A stretch of DNA of 64,000 nt, taken from assembly GCF_002744755.1 (NCBI RefSeq), contig NZ_KZ319296.1:1-64000 (forward strand), given 5' to 3'. This DNA comes from Leeuwenhoekiella nanhaiensis. GTDB lineage: Bacteria > Bacteroidota > Bacteroidia > Flavobacteriales > Flavobacteriaceae. Of this stretch, positions 28,798 through 37,059 are shown one piece after another (position 1 is the stretch's first letter; every line of letters starts with the position of its first letter). The notes beneath the pieces are model-generated. The model was not told the DNA's origin and searched no databases. It saw only the letters and a list, made by a program, of their open reading frames with translations. The position numbers were made by a program, and so were the translations under genes.

Positions 28798-30216
28798 TTA
28801 ATTAATATCAAATAAGCTGAAGGAGATCCCGAAGAAATACCCGAAATCATAGACTTTCTTGGTAAAATTATCCAGACTGCTCAGGCTGGTGGTCTGACCT
28901 GCTTCGAGACCGTCTGTAAGCCGGTCAACGGGACCATATGCCACACCTCCCGAAAGGGAAAGTCTGCTTTTACTACCTAAGAAAATGGAAGGCCCTAGTA
29001 AAAAGTTGACCCCGGTGATATCATCAGCCAGAGGAATTGAAAGTCCAAAGCTTCCGCCTACATTAAAGTTATCGCCTATTACGGGATAAAAATTGATCAT
29101 GGTGCTGAGGTTTGGGATGAAGTAATCATTAGCGGTAGCACCAATGACTCCCTCCTCACTGATGAAAAAATCTTTGGATTTATCTCCAAAATTGTTCAGG
29201 GTAAGGGCCACACTGCTGTTTATCTTAAAGCCTCCTGTGGCAAAAAGTTTTAGGCTTCGTGTTTTGATGGTGGTAACCTCTGCATCGGTATCCTGACTTT
29301 CAGAAAAGCTACTTTGAACAAATTTAAGATTGATATTTACCTCGTCTCCATCCATCTGGTAATCGTAGGTGCGTTCAAATGACGCGGCCTCGAGCTGGGT
29401 GTAGAGGGATCGTATTTCATCAATAGATAAATGAGCCAGCTCTGCCGTATTGCTTAAGGTAGCCTTTAGTGCTTCCAGATTACTTATGGTTCGGTTTCGT
29501 TCTACCAGTTCTCCGCGCGATATATTGGCACTTGATTCCGTTGCCGCTTCAACCTGCGTGGCCATAGTTTCCAGATCTCCTGCAAGTTGCTGTTTGTCAG
29601 CATTTATAATTTTGTCCAGATTAGAGAGGTATAAATAGAAGTTTGCATCAGGGTCACTAAGACGTGCATCTGCCTGTTGGCGTGCCAGGGCTTTTACATT
29701 TTGTAAAATTGCTTCTTTATCGAGATTAGGATTGAGTAAGTTGGCCTTCAGCGTATTTTCTAAAGCACGTACTGCGGTCATTTTATCGGATAGTTCTGTA
29801 AAAGCATTGCTTAGGCTTGTGCCGCGGGAGGCCGAATCAAAAAAATTAGAATTGTTAAGGGAGGACTGACTCACATTAAGTCCCAGATTATCACCCCCCA
29901 TCCCGCTTATACCACCCAGCAGGGAAGTGAAATTAAACCCCGAACCCGATGGGACTATGTCCTCCTCTTTAATATCAGCAATAACATCTACAGCAAAAGG
30001 ATTAACATTAACAAGCTTAATCTCTACCAAACTGTTACGCTTGAGACGCGGTTTTGTAAGCGTATCAATTACTGCATTGGTATTATCTAAAGCGAGATAG
30101 GTTGCTGCTTCGGTATTGTAATCGTAAAGAATACGGTATTTTTCCTGGGCTTGAAGAGCAGACTGTGAAATAAGACAAAAAAAACAAATAATTCCAGACG
30201 TAAGTAGTTTGGTCAT
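28798..30216 (-). CDS. Exported coiled-coil protein with outer-membrane barrel tail
   Basis: A 472-residue protein with a signal peptide (about 1-23, ALQAQ). A short beta domain (about 25-85) comes first, then a helical, coiled-coil-like stretch (about 135-275), then about 180 residues of alternating beta strands that look like a small outer-membrane barrel (SLKLFATGGFKINSSVALTL, FLLGPSIFLGSKSRLSLSGGVAYG, DFGYFFGISFSLFDIN). I do not recognise a named family. It is the first gene of the four-gene minus operon and ends 10 bp before the caspase start. Context suggests it anchors or secretes the protease module at the outer membrane. Confidence 0.7.
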   Translation of the reverse strand: MTKLLTSGIICFFCLISQSALQAQEKYRILYDYNTEAATYLALDNTNAVIDTLTKPRLKRNSLVEIKLVNVNPFAVDVIADIKEEDIVPSGSGFNFTSLLGGISGMGGDNLGLNVSQSSLNNSNFFDSASRGTSLSNAFTELSDKMTAVRALENTLKANLLNPNLDKEAILQNVKALARQQADARLSDPDANFYLYLSNLDKIINADKQQLAGDLETMATQVEAATESSANISRGELVERNRTISNLEALKATLSNTAELAHLSIDEIRSLYTQLEAASFERTYDYQMDGDEVNINLKFVQSSFSESQDTDAEVTTIKTRSLKLFATGGFKINSSVALTLNNFGDKSKDFFISEEGVIGATANDYFIPNLSTMINFYPVIGDNFNVGGSFGLSIPLADDITGVNFLLGPSIFLGSKSRLSLSGGVAYGPVDRLTDGLEAGQTTSLSSLDNFTKKVYDFGYFFGISFSLFDIN

Positions 30217-30466
30217 AAGGTTTAAGGTTAACTCAGGATTTGGTGCGATTTTATAGTGTTAAATATATTAACAATTTTCAAAGTATGCTATTTTAAAAAA
30301 GCATGAGTATTTAAAGGCAATGAGCTGCAGGATGTAGAAGTAAAAAGGTGGTTTGCAATGCGGTGCACTTGATCGTGGAGTTGGGCGGGCTAGCTTCACT
30401 TCACCGCAGTGACTCCAGTCCTGCAAGTATAACTGCCTGTCCTTGTAGTCCAGATGTCTTAAAACA

Positions 30467-30499
30467 AAAAGCCCATTCAAATAGATTTGATGGGCTTTT
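30467..30499. terminator. Orphan bidirectional hairpin terminator
   Basis: A perfect 10-bp stem (AAAAGCCCAT / ATGGGCTTTT) with a 13-nt loop, T-rich on both strands. It lies between the two degenerate ssrA 3'-end copies and follows no intact gene on the minus strand, so it may be a leftover of a deleted gene or element. Confidence 0.75.
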
Positions 30500-30617
30500 C
30501 TTATTTTAATCCATAACGCAGTTATGGGTGATCGTGAAGTCGGGCGGGTTTCCTTCAACTCGTTCCTCGTTCTCGATAAACTTCTCACCCGCCTACATTT
30601 AACTGATAACCTTTAAC

Positions 30618-30651
30618 AAAAAATCCCCAAGCCGTTAGGCTCAGGGATTTT
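30618..30651 (-). terminator. ssrA terminator
   Basis: On the minus strand a stem with AATCCC...GAGCC and GGCT...GGGGATT arms and a TAAC loop is followed by a T run. It begins about 9 nt after the mature tmRNA 3' end. Confidence 0.85.
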
Positions 30652-30659
30652 AAAGATCG

Positions 30660-31058
30660 TGGAGTCGGGCGGGTTCGAACCGCCGTCCAAACGGGCAACT
30701 CAATAGCTTTCTACACGTTTATTTGCCAATTGATTTTTGTGCAACAGCCGGTCGGCAACTACCAACTGCTACCTTATTCCCAATCAAATTTCGTAATGGC
30801 ATCAGGACCCTGCCAAAACTAGGTCTACTTTTTCGGTACCCCTTGACGAAACGCCGTAAACCAGGGCTTTTCAGGGGTATCTTGGTGCCGTACCTCGTAC
30901 GGCATTAAGCATATCCTACTGTGATTCGGATTACGCAGCCAAGGCGTAGTTAGACTCGCCGTTTAAAAAAGTGTGAAACCTGAGATTAACGAGCTGTGTC
31001 CCAGCGCTCGACGTGCTTACTATTCAATTAGACCCGCTGTCAAAACCAAATCGACCCC
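30660..31058 (-). ncRNA. ssrA: Transfer-messenger RNA (tmRNA)
   Basis: The 5' end begins GGGGTCGATTTGG followed by TTTGACAGCGGG, and its first seven bases pair with CGACTCC at the 3' end. The T arm carries GGTTCGAACC. The tag frame is read from 30960 to 30931 and gives GESNYALAA then TAA, probably preceded by the resume codon for Ala or Gly just upstream. CCA is not encoded. The RNA is about 399 nt. It tags stalled nascent proteins for degradation and frees ribosomes. It has its own terminator. Confidence 0.96.
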
Positions 31059-31070
31059 GAGTGAATTTAA

Positions 31071-31126
31071 AGTTCAAAGTTCAAAGTTCAAAGTTCAAAA
31101 CTGTAAACTGTAAACTGTAAACTAAA
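31071..31126. repeat. Two different heptamer arrays joined in register
   Basis: Four exact copies of AGTTCAA (31071-31098) are followed without a gap by three copies of AACTGTA and one AACTAAA (31099-31126). The change of unit keeps the 7-bp phase. The tract lies just upstream of the ssrA 5' end and downstream of the GIN-domain lipoprotein gene. Confidence 0.95.
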
Positions 31127-31185
31127 ATTGAGCCTGCAAAGATACTAAACTTCTGCAGGCCGTAAAGGTATTTAGTGATTTAGAA

Positions 31186-32007
31186 TTATTTCTTCTCGAT
31201 GGCCGCGTCGTCCTTGAGCGCGTTGATAGCGATTTCTCCCTTACCATACGACTCTATCGAAGCTTTATCCTGTGCAAAAACGGTAAGATTGTCTGTTGTA
31301 TTAATGGCAGTTGCAGTACGCCCGCTGAGGGTGACACTGGCGTCTTCGGCTTCAAATTTTCGGCCTTTATAATCGCCGCGGTCAGAGCTGGTAAGGTTAA
31401 GCGTTTCCGTTTTACCTTCGGCCTCAAACTCAGCATTATCTTTCAATGTAAACAGACTTTCAGCAGCATCAAAATCTCCTTTTAAATCGGTACGGCCACT
31501 CATTTTGACATCAAGCTTCGCGGTAGAAACTGTTACATCGCCTTTGGCATTTCCGCTTAAATTAAAACGAGCCTGCTCACTTCTCAGTTTAAATTCGAAA
31601 TCAGAATCTTCGCGTGCGGTAAGTGAAAAATCGGGGACATTAATCATTCCCGGAGATTCAAATTTCGTATCATCATTAAGTATGATATGCTGCGGATTTT
31701 GAAGTTTTAGATAGACGTGCAATTCTTTTGAGCGCGTAATGCGCATAGAAGGAAGAATACGCAAAACACTGTCACGCACTTCAAACTGAATAACGCTGGT
31801 CAGGTTTCGGTCAGTGGTAAGTACATAATTGTTGATGTTAGACTGCGCCAGTTCGAGCTCAATACCTTCGCCTACTTCGACGGTATTGATGCCTGTGGTC
31901 AGATTTCCGTTGACCGAAATCACGTCCTTATCTCCTTTGATTTTTTTCTGTGCACTGCAGGAAGTTAAAACACCCAGTGCAAGTGCAAGTACTATATGTA
32001 GTTTCAT
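31186..32007 (-). CDS. GIN-domain (DUF2807) lipoprotein
   Basis: A 273-residue protein with a lipoprotein signal (LGVLTSC, Cys17). The rest is a repetitive beta structure of the auto-transporter adhesin head GIN / DUF2807 type: an N-terminal INTVEVGEGIELELAQ strand pair, then repeats with the FDLSxSG-like pattern (ARFNLSGNAKGDV, KLDVKMSGRTDLKG, ASVTLSGRTATAIN). Such proteins sit at the outer membrane of Bacteroidota; the function is not established, adhesion or surface folding being the usual suggestions. It is a single gene, downstream of a divergent gene at 32147. Confidence 0.88.
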   Translation of the reverse strand: MKLHIVLALALGVLTSCSAQKKIKGDKDVISVNGNLTTGINTVEVGEGIELELAQSNINNYVLTTDRNLTSVIQFEVRDSVLRILPSMRITRSKELHVYLKLQNPQHIILNDDTKFESPGMINVPDFSLTAREDSDFEFKLRSEQARFNLSGNAKGDVTVSTAKLDVKMSGRTDLKGDFDAAESLFTLKDNAEFEAEGKTETLNLTSSDRGDYKGRKFEAEDASVTLSGRTATAINTTDNLTVFAQDKASIESYGKGEIAINALKDDAAIEKK

Positions 32008-32146
32008 AGTTATGTTTTACTAGTAATATAAGGCGAAACTAAAGGCTTTTGTGTCAATAAACTATTAAAAGTTTGGTAAGAATGCCCTAAAATCAAGGAG
32101 TTTAAAAATCCCGAAAATTGTATCTTCCGCCTAAATTTTGAAATTT

Positions 32147-33361
32147 ATGCATCCCATTACTTTTGCGCTTTTAAAAGAACGAAAAAACCCACCGGACCGT
32201 AGGGCTGTTTTATCTCCCACTTCGATGCTTGAGGCTCAGGAACGTTTTCCCAAAGCCCGTTTTATAGTTGAAACTTCCAATATTAGGGTGTTTCCCGATG
32301 TGGCTTATGAAAAGGCAGAGTTTGATGTGGTAACCGATGTGAGCGCGGCGGATGTAATGCTGGGGGTTAAAGAAGTACCGGCAGATGCACTTATTCCTGA
32401 TAAAAAGTATTTTTTCTTCAGTCATACCATTAAAAAACAACCCTATAACCGCGACTTGCTGCGCGCTGTTTTGGCAAAAAATGTTGAACTCTACGATCAC
32501 GAGGTGATTACCAAAGCCAGCGGATTACGCTTAATCGGTTTCGGCCGCTATGCAGGGATTGTTGGCGCATACAATGGGTTTAGAGCTTTGGGTAAGAAAT
32601 ACAAAAGCTTTGATCTGCCGCCTGCAAACAGTCTGACGGGGATTGAAGCGCTTCACGCGCAATTAGCTAAAGTCGAAGTGCCCGCGATTAAAATTCTACT
32701 TACCGGCACCGGAAAAGTGGCCGGCGGTGCGCAGGAAATTTTAGATGCTATGGGTATCAAGAAGGTTTCGGTGGCAGATTATCTGAACAAAAGTTTTAAA
32801 ACGGCGGTGTATTGTAAAATCGGCGTTACCGATTATAACCGAAGAAAAGACGGGCAAAAACCAAATGCTAAAGAATTTTTTAGTGACCCCAGTGGTTACG
32901 AGTCTGATTTTATGCGCTTCGGGAAAGTGACTCAGTATTTTATTGCCGGGCATTTTTACGGGCAGGGCGCTCCGTATCTATTTACCCGCGAAGACGCCAA
33001 ACATGAGGATTTTAATATTGAAGTCATTGCCGATGTCTCTTGCGATATAGACGGCCCCGTGGCTTCTACCTTGCGCGCTTCGACTATTGAAGATCCGTTT
33101 TACGGTTATGATGCGCAAAGCGAAAGCGAAGTCGCGATGGATGCTCCCGGAGCCATAACCGTGATGGCGGTTGATAATTTGCCCTGCGAATTGCCGAAGG
33201 ATGCCAGTGAAGGTTTTGGCCAGATGTTTATTGAGCACGTGTTTCCGGCATTTTTTAACGGCGATAAAGACGGCATCCTGCAACGCGCCCGAATGACTCA
33301 AAACGGAAAACTCACCAAACGCTTTAGCTACCTTCAGGATTATGTAGATGGGAAGGAGTAG
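32147..33361 (+). CDS. NAD(P)-dependent saccharopine/alanine dehydrogenase-like oxidoreductase
   Basis: A 404-residue protein of the Ala-DH/PNT superfamily in its LYS1-like branch. Signatures are KERKNPPDRRAVLSP at the N terminus, VMLGVKEVP, KKYFFFSHTIKKQPYN, ELYDHEVI, and a nucleotide-binding loop at about 185-192 (LLTGTGKVAGGAQE). The C-terminal block ADVSCDIDGPVASTLR is shared with saccharopine dehydrogenases (lysine-forming). A TTG nine bases upstream could extend it by three residues; ATG at 32147 is preferred. Related flavobacterial proteins are annotated as alanine or saccharopine dehydrogenase without much direct evidence, so the substrate is open. It stands alone with no pathway neighbours. 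Confidence 0.85.
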   Translation: MHPITFALLKERKNPPDRRAVLSPTSMLEAQERFPKARFIVETSNIRVFPDVAYEKAEFDVVTDVSAADVMLGVKEVPADALIPDKKYFFFSHTIKKQPYNRDLLRAVLAKNVELYDHEVITKASGLRLIGFGRYAGIVGAYNGFRALGKKYKSFDLPPANSLTGIEALHAQLAKVEVPAIKILLTGTGKVAGGAQEILDAMGIKKVSVADYLNKSFKTAVYCKIGVTDYNRRKDGQKPNAKEFFSDPSGYESDFMRFGKVTQYFIAGHFYGQGAPYLFTREDAKHEDFNIEVIADVSCDIDGPVASTLRASTIEDPFYGYDAQSESEVAMDAPGAITVMAVDNLPCELPKDASEGFGQMFIEHVFPAFFNGDKDGILQRARMTQNGKLTKRFSYLQDYVDGKE

Positions 33362-33682
33362 GGTTTTTGTTTGAAGGTTAATAGCTAAATGTTAATTGGA
33401 TGAGGTAAGAGGTGGTGTGTAGAAAAGTCTCAGTTGGCAGTCTCAGCAGGCAGTCATCCGCGTTCAAAATCTAAGATTGAAAATGGAAAACCAGCAATAA
33501 CTCTTAATTCTGCATTCTAAATTCTGAATTTTCAAGCAGTCTCAGTAGGCAGTAATCCGCATTCAAAATCTATGATATGAAGTATTGTAAAATTTTTCTT
33601 CTTTCTTAAACGCTTCCACTTTTTTTAGAAAACCGAAAACCGAAAACCGAAAACTTTTTTCAATAATAATAACAATAACAAT
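33362..33682. other. Gene-free region of decayed and intact heptamers
   Basis: No gene is seen. Bases 33504-33531 hold four diverged heptamers in register (TTAATTC, TGCATTC, TAAATTC, TGAATTT). CAGT-rich tracts at about 33429-33455 and 33538-33556 resemble those at 511 and 8232. Bases 33628-33654 are an exact array of GAAAACC (3.9 copies), the same unit as at 8390. A short (AATAAC)-like run precedes the end of the next gene. Confidence 0.7.
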
Positions 33683-34054
33683 TCACCCTTTCACCCGTTC
33701 CAGCCCATAAACCACCAACATCCCCAACGCGTACATCAATAAGTCGAGCCAGGAGAAATGACTGCCAAAAACCAAAGTGGCTACCTGTTTGTAAGTGCCT
33801 TCAAAAAACTGAGTGAGATCTATAAGCTGAAGGAGTTCGACCAGTAAAGCGATTGAGGCTGTGAGAACCAGCCCAGTTTTAACGGAAAGCCGCGAACAGC
33901 TCATAATCAAGGTGTAGATCAGAATGACCGCCAGTAAATCACCTAAGTAACTGCGAATGAATCCACCTTTCAAATGCATAGCAATTGCCGCTTCAACACC
34001 AAAAAGGATCACAAAACCAATCACGTAATACAACCGCTTAGCACGTGGAATCAT
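33683..34054 (-). CDS. DUF2809-family membrane protein
   Basis: A 123-residue integral membrane protein with four hydrophobic segments (about 8-26, 35-53, 60-75, 95-118). The pattern FIRSYLGDLLAVILIY and the AIALLVELLQ stretch match DUF2809, a small family of unknown function. Its start overlaps the end of the DUF1361 gene by 17 bp, so the two are co-translated. This pairing of two uncharacterised membrane families is common in flavobacteria. No catalytic residues can be named. Confidence 0.8.
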   Translation of the reverse strand: MIPRAKRLYYVIGFVILFGVEAAIAMHLKGGFIRSYLGDLLAVILIYTLIMSCSRLSVKTGLVLTASIALLVELLQLIDLTQFFEGTYKQVATLVFGSHFSWLDLLMYALGMLVVYGLERVKG

Positions 34055-34715
34055 GGTTTTGTTTTTTGGTTAACCAAAACTGAAAACTAAAGTAGCCCGC
34101 ATTAAGCAATAGCCCAAAACTTAGGGTAAAAATCCATACCCTGTGGTTTTGAATGGGATTGATCAGATACTGCGCAATGGTATATAGAAGCTCCAGCGGA
34201 TTGATCACCACATCCCACGAATTAAAACGTATAAATCTACCCAAATAGATGCCAAAGCCGCATAGGATGAGCACTGCAACAGTCGCTAAATTGACCCATT
34301 TAGCCGCGATTTGTTTTACAAACAATTTGCGCCAGACGCGTATAGATTCAAAACCAAAATAAAGGCTCAGCAGGGCAAAAACACTAATGGTCATCATATC
34401 ATACCAGAACCAATCCTCCGGACTATACGACAGGTGAATCAAGTCGGTAATGACATAGGGCGCATTGGGCAGAAACAGCAGCCAAATGGCTAATAATGCA
34501 ATAATTCGTGGATTGTTATTGATAACCTGTGTTTGCGCCTCCGCATACCATGCAATTCCCAGAGGAATAAACGCCAGAAAGAGATTCCACACCAGGAATA
34601 AACCGAAATAGTCGTGTGTGGTTTTGATTCGAAATACTAAAAGGAAAAAGCAAAGCATCAGTGCGGCAAAGAGGTATTTTAATGTCGGGTATTTTTTGAG
34701 AATGAAATCTTTCAT
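34038..34715 (-). CDS. DUF1361-family membrane protein
   Basis: A 225-residue protein with about seven membrane segments. Family signatures are FLVWNLFLAFIPLGIAW, LLFLPNAPYVITDLIHL and GFGIYLGRFIRFNSWDVV, all typical of DUF1361, an uncharacterised integral membrane family. It is the first gene of a two-gene unit with the DUF2809 protein. The heptamer array 34782-34844 lies directly upstream, so promoter elements must share the 66 bp between the array and the start codon. Confidence 0.88.
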   Translation of the reverse strand: MKDFILKKYPTLKYLFAALMLCFFLLVFRIKTTHDYFGLFLVWNLFLAFIPLGIAWYAEAQTQVINNNPRIIALLAIWLLFLPNAPYVITDLIHLSYSPEDWFWYDMMTISVFALLSLYFGFESIRVWRKLFVKQIAAKWVNLATVAVLILCGFGIYLGRFIRFNSWDVVINPLELLYTIAQYLINPIQNHRVWIFTLSFGLLLNAGYFSFQFWLTKKQNHDSTC

Positions 34716-34781
34716 AGTTGTTTAATGTTCATTATTACTGATTTGTTATTCCTAATTGAGTTATTGAGTTGTTTTAGTTTT

Positions 34782-34844
34782 AAACCGCAAACCGCAAACC
34801 GCAAACCGCAAACCGCAAACCGCAAACCGCAAACCGCAAACCGC
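34782..34844. repeat. Heptamer array AAACCGC, 9 exact copies
   Basis: Nine perfect copies of the 7-bp unit AAACCGC (63 bp). The array ends 3 bp from the stop codon of the DoxX-like gene on the minus strand. Confidence 0.97.
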
Positions 34845-34847
34845 AAT

Positions 34848-35645
34848 TCAATTTTTGGTTTTTAAAGCCTCAAACTCTTCTAAACAAGTATCCAGTGTTT
34901 TGCCATGATTGTGAATGCAATTGCAGAAATCGAAACCGGCTTTTTCAGGAGTTCGTTTCTCCAGTCGGCTTACGCAATCATAATAATTGTTACGCGGCAT
35001 CAGTTCAAAAAGGCGGTTAGAAGCAAATACCGTAATTACAAAAGTTGCGATTATTACCATCAAAAATCCCCACGGAAACTTTTTGGAAACCAACGGTGAT
35101 TTTATGCTGGCCAGATTCAGGTTAAACCGGAACCGAATATGATCTCTTCCTGAGTGTTGTGATTCCGCTTCTTTCAGCGGGATGCGCGGTATATAGCTCA
35201 GATTTTTTTCGCCGAATGGCAGAATAAATTTGAGACGGTCATAATTGTAGAGCAGAATATACAGATTAGCCAAAACCATGAGGGTCGATGTGACCAGCGA
35301 ACCTTCAAAACGTACCGCCCAGGAGAGCACCCAAATATTGACTATTATCGGAAAATAGAGCAGAGCTCCCAGCAGCGCTGTGCGTCTGATGACCAGCAGA
35401 ATCCCGGCAAGAATTTGGGCTACACCAATAAAGGGATAGTAAAATTGCGTATGGTGCAAAGCCTCGAGATATGCACCCATAGGATGCCTGATGTCCAGGC
35501 CGCTGGCAAAACGTTCGCCTATAATCTTAACGTAGCCGGCAACTATAAAACCCAGAGCCAGGGTGCATCTGCAAAAGAGGTAAAAGAGGGCGTGCCAAAA
35601 ATTGACACGCACCTTTTTGTAAAAACGAAGGAATGAATTACTCAT
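34848..35645 (-). CDS. DoxX-like membrane protein
   Basis: A 265-residue protein. Residues about 20-145 form a four-helix DoxX/MauE-like membrane domain (CRCTLALGFIVAGYVKI, FIGVAQILAGILLVIRRTALLGALLYFPIIVNI). A linker follows, then a fifth membrane segment (about 190-208) and a C-terminal tail with four cysteines (YYDCVSRLE, FDFCNCIHNHGKTLDTCLEE), which may bind metal or form disulfides. It starts 27 bp after creD and is probably the last gene of the creD operon. DoxX-type proteins are linked to redox or quinone-related membrane functions, but no specific role can be assigned. Confidence 0.7.
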   Translation of the reverse strand: MSNSFLRFYKKVRVNFWHALFYLFCRCTLALGFIVAGYVKIIGERFASGLDIRHPMGAYLEALHHTQFYYPFIGVAQILAGILLVIRRTALLGALLYFPIIVNIWVLSWAVRFEGSLVTSTLMVLANLYILLYNYDRLKFILPFGEKNLSYIPRIPLKEAESQHSGRDHIRFRFNLNLASIKSPLVSKKFPWGFLMVIIATFVITVFASNRLFELMPRNNYYDCVSRLEKRTPEKAGFDFCNCIHNHGKTLDTCLEEFEALKTKN

Positions 35646-35672
35646 AATCGGTTTGGTTTCTTTGGAATTAAA

Positions 35673-37049
35673 TTAAGAATTCCAGTCAATTTTGCGCGAG
35701 ACATACATCACAAGCGCCAGGATGATAAACAGGCCGATGCTTCCTACCAGTAGTGCATAATTTTCAAGCTGAATGATGACGTAAATGAAACTGTACAGGA
35801 GCGTAAGCGATAGCCCAATAAAAACCGGAAACTTGATATTCTTGAGAATACTTCGGGCGTAAAGGGAAATCAAGAGTACGACGGCCACACTCGCAACCAG
35901 ATAGGCGTTAAGGTAATTGCTGTGTTCAGATACTGAAATGAGTAGCGTATAAAACATAATAAGCGCCAGCCCAATCATCAGGTATTGGAACGGGTGAATC
36001 CCTATTTTGCTCAGCGTCTGGATGAGGAAGAAAATCAGAAAGGTCAGCCCTATGACCAGAAACCCGTACTTAGCCGTACGCTCACTTTTTTGGTATTCAT
36101 CTACCGGAATCATAAAGTTCACCCCAAAAGCATAGGCGTTTAATCGAGGTAGGCTGGTAAAAAATTCCTGCGGAAACGGGCGGTTGATATCAAGCACGCG
36201 CCATTTGGCATCAAAGCCTTTACCATTTAGCTTATCCTGATTGTAGGGCAAAAAGTTTCCGGTAAAATTATTGGTTTCCCAGTCTGAAGTGATTTGCGCT
36301 TCGGTGGTTTTGCCAATGGGAATGAATTGTATTTGCTGGCTTCCGTTGATGTGGAGGTCCATTGTAAAACTCACTTTTGATTCCTGCGGAAGACTTTCGG
36401 GTTTGATCGCCGTGCTTTCCATCATAAAGAGTTCAACCGCATCCAGACTTTTTGTATTGCGCTGTTCAAATTTCGATGTAAATAAATAGGATGTTCCGTT
36501 GAGGTTAATCTTTACCTGTTTGTTGACGCCTTTTAAATTTGAAGTCTGAAAAAGCACCCGTGCCTTTTCCCATAGAATTTGTACTGGCTCTCCGGGTGCG
36601 TTGCTAAAATCGGGCACGGCAAAACTGCCTTCAAAATGCGTCTCAGAATTGTAAACTGTGGTCTTGTAAATACTACGGGATTTAATTTCCGGATTTACCT
36701 GCGCTGTCAGATTGAGTTGATCGGGAAAGAAATAAGCGATATGCTCTTCTTCGGTCACAAGTGTTTCAAAGGTTTTGGTTCCGGGATTTTGTACCGTTTT
36801 CTTGACCGGTAAGGTATATGGAATTTTAAGGACGGGGCCGTAAACCAATACTTCCTCGCCCCATTTTTCATTGATTTCTTCAACCACCTCCTGCTGCCGC
36901 TGGGCGCGTTCTTCGATCAGGTTCTGAACAAAAAATAGCGGAATGAGTAAGATAAGCGTGAGAAAACCCACCATAAACATACGGGCGGTGATTGAGCTTT
37001 TGATCCATTGGATGAATTTGTTGGGCGGCTGTGGATTTGACGTGTTCAT
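35673..37049 (-). CDS. creD: CreD-like inner-membrane protein
   Basis: A 458-residue protein with one N-terminal membrane segment (about 22-43), a large extracytoplasmic domain beginning with the CreD pattern (FFVQNLIEERAQRQQEVVEEINEKWGEEVLVYGPVLKIPY), and about five C-terminal membrane segments (from about 325). CreD belongs to the CreBC regulon in enterobacteria, where it affects envelope stress and colicin tolerance. Here it is not near a CreBC-type pair but sits in an operon with a winged-helix regulator, a frequent flavobacterial arrangement. It is 10 bp downstream of the Coq4-like gene. The molecular function remains unknown. Confidence 0.9.
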   Translation of the reverse strand: MNTSNPQPPNKFIQWIKSSITARMFMVGFLTLILLIPLFFVQNLIEERAQRQQEVVEEINEKWGEEVLVYGPVLKIPYTLPVKKTVQNPGTKTFETLVTEEEHIAYFFPDQLNLTAQVNPEIKSRSIYKTTVYNSETHFEGSFAVPDFSNAPGEPVQILWEKARVLFQTSNLKGVNKQVKINLNGTSYLFTSKFEQRNTKSLDAVELFMMESTAIKPESLPQESKVSFTMDLHINGSQQIQFIPIGKTTEAQITSDWETNNFTGNFLPYNQDKLNGKGFDAKWRVLDINRPFPQEFFTSLPRLNAYAFGVNFMIPVDEYQKSERTAKYGFLVIGLTFLIFFLIQTLSKIGIHPFQYLMIGLALIMFYTLLISVSEHSNYLNAYLVASVAVVLLISLYARSILKNIKFPVFIGLSLTLLYSFIYVIIQLENYALLVGSIGLFIILALVMYVSRKIDWNS

Positions 37050-37059
37050 AAGATGATTT

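Larger units (their letters stand above)
30217..30659. other. Gene-free region between protease operon and ssrA
   Basis: No credible gene is present; a 106-codon frame on the minus strand (30268-30588) runs through a hairpin and partial tmRNA copies and is taken as chance. The region holds two degenerate copies of the ssrA 3' end, two hairpin terminators and, at its left end, the promoter of the minus protease operon. A TATATTTA box on the minus strand (about 30262-30269) could be its -7 element. Confidence 0.6.
30371..30673. repeat. Three direct copies of the ssrA 3' end, att-like
   Basis: The 19-bp word GATCGTGGAGTCGGGCGGG, covering the end of the tmRNA acceptor stem and part of its T arm plus 6 bp of flank, occurs at 30655-30673 (the real gene). 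It recurs with one mismatch at 30371-30389 and with one mismatch at 30530-30548, all in the same orientation. Integrative elements that insert into ssrA leave copies of this kind as attachment sites. No integrase gene remains in the window. Confidence 0.6.

Noticed and set aside
10564-30216. Calling the protease locus a cytoplasmic anti-phage system
   Set aside because: All proteases carry export signals, so a cytoplasmic abortive-infection role does not fit; only the domain logic is similar.
30268-30588. 106-codon frame on the minus strand
   Set aside because: It runs through a terminator hairpin and two partial tmRNA copies, with no protein signature.
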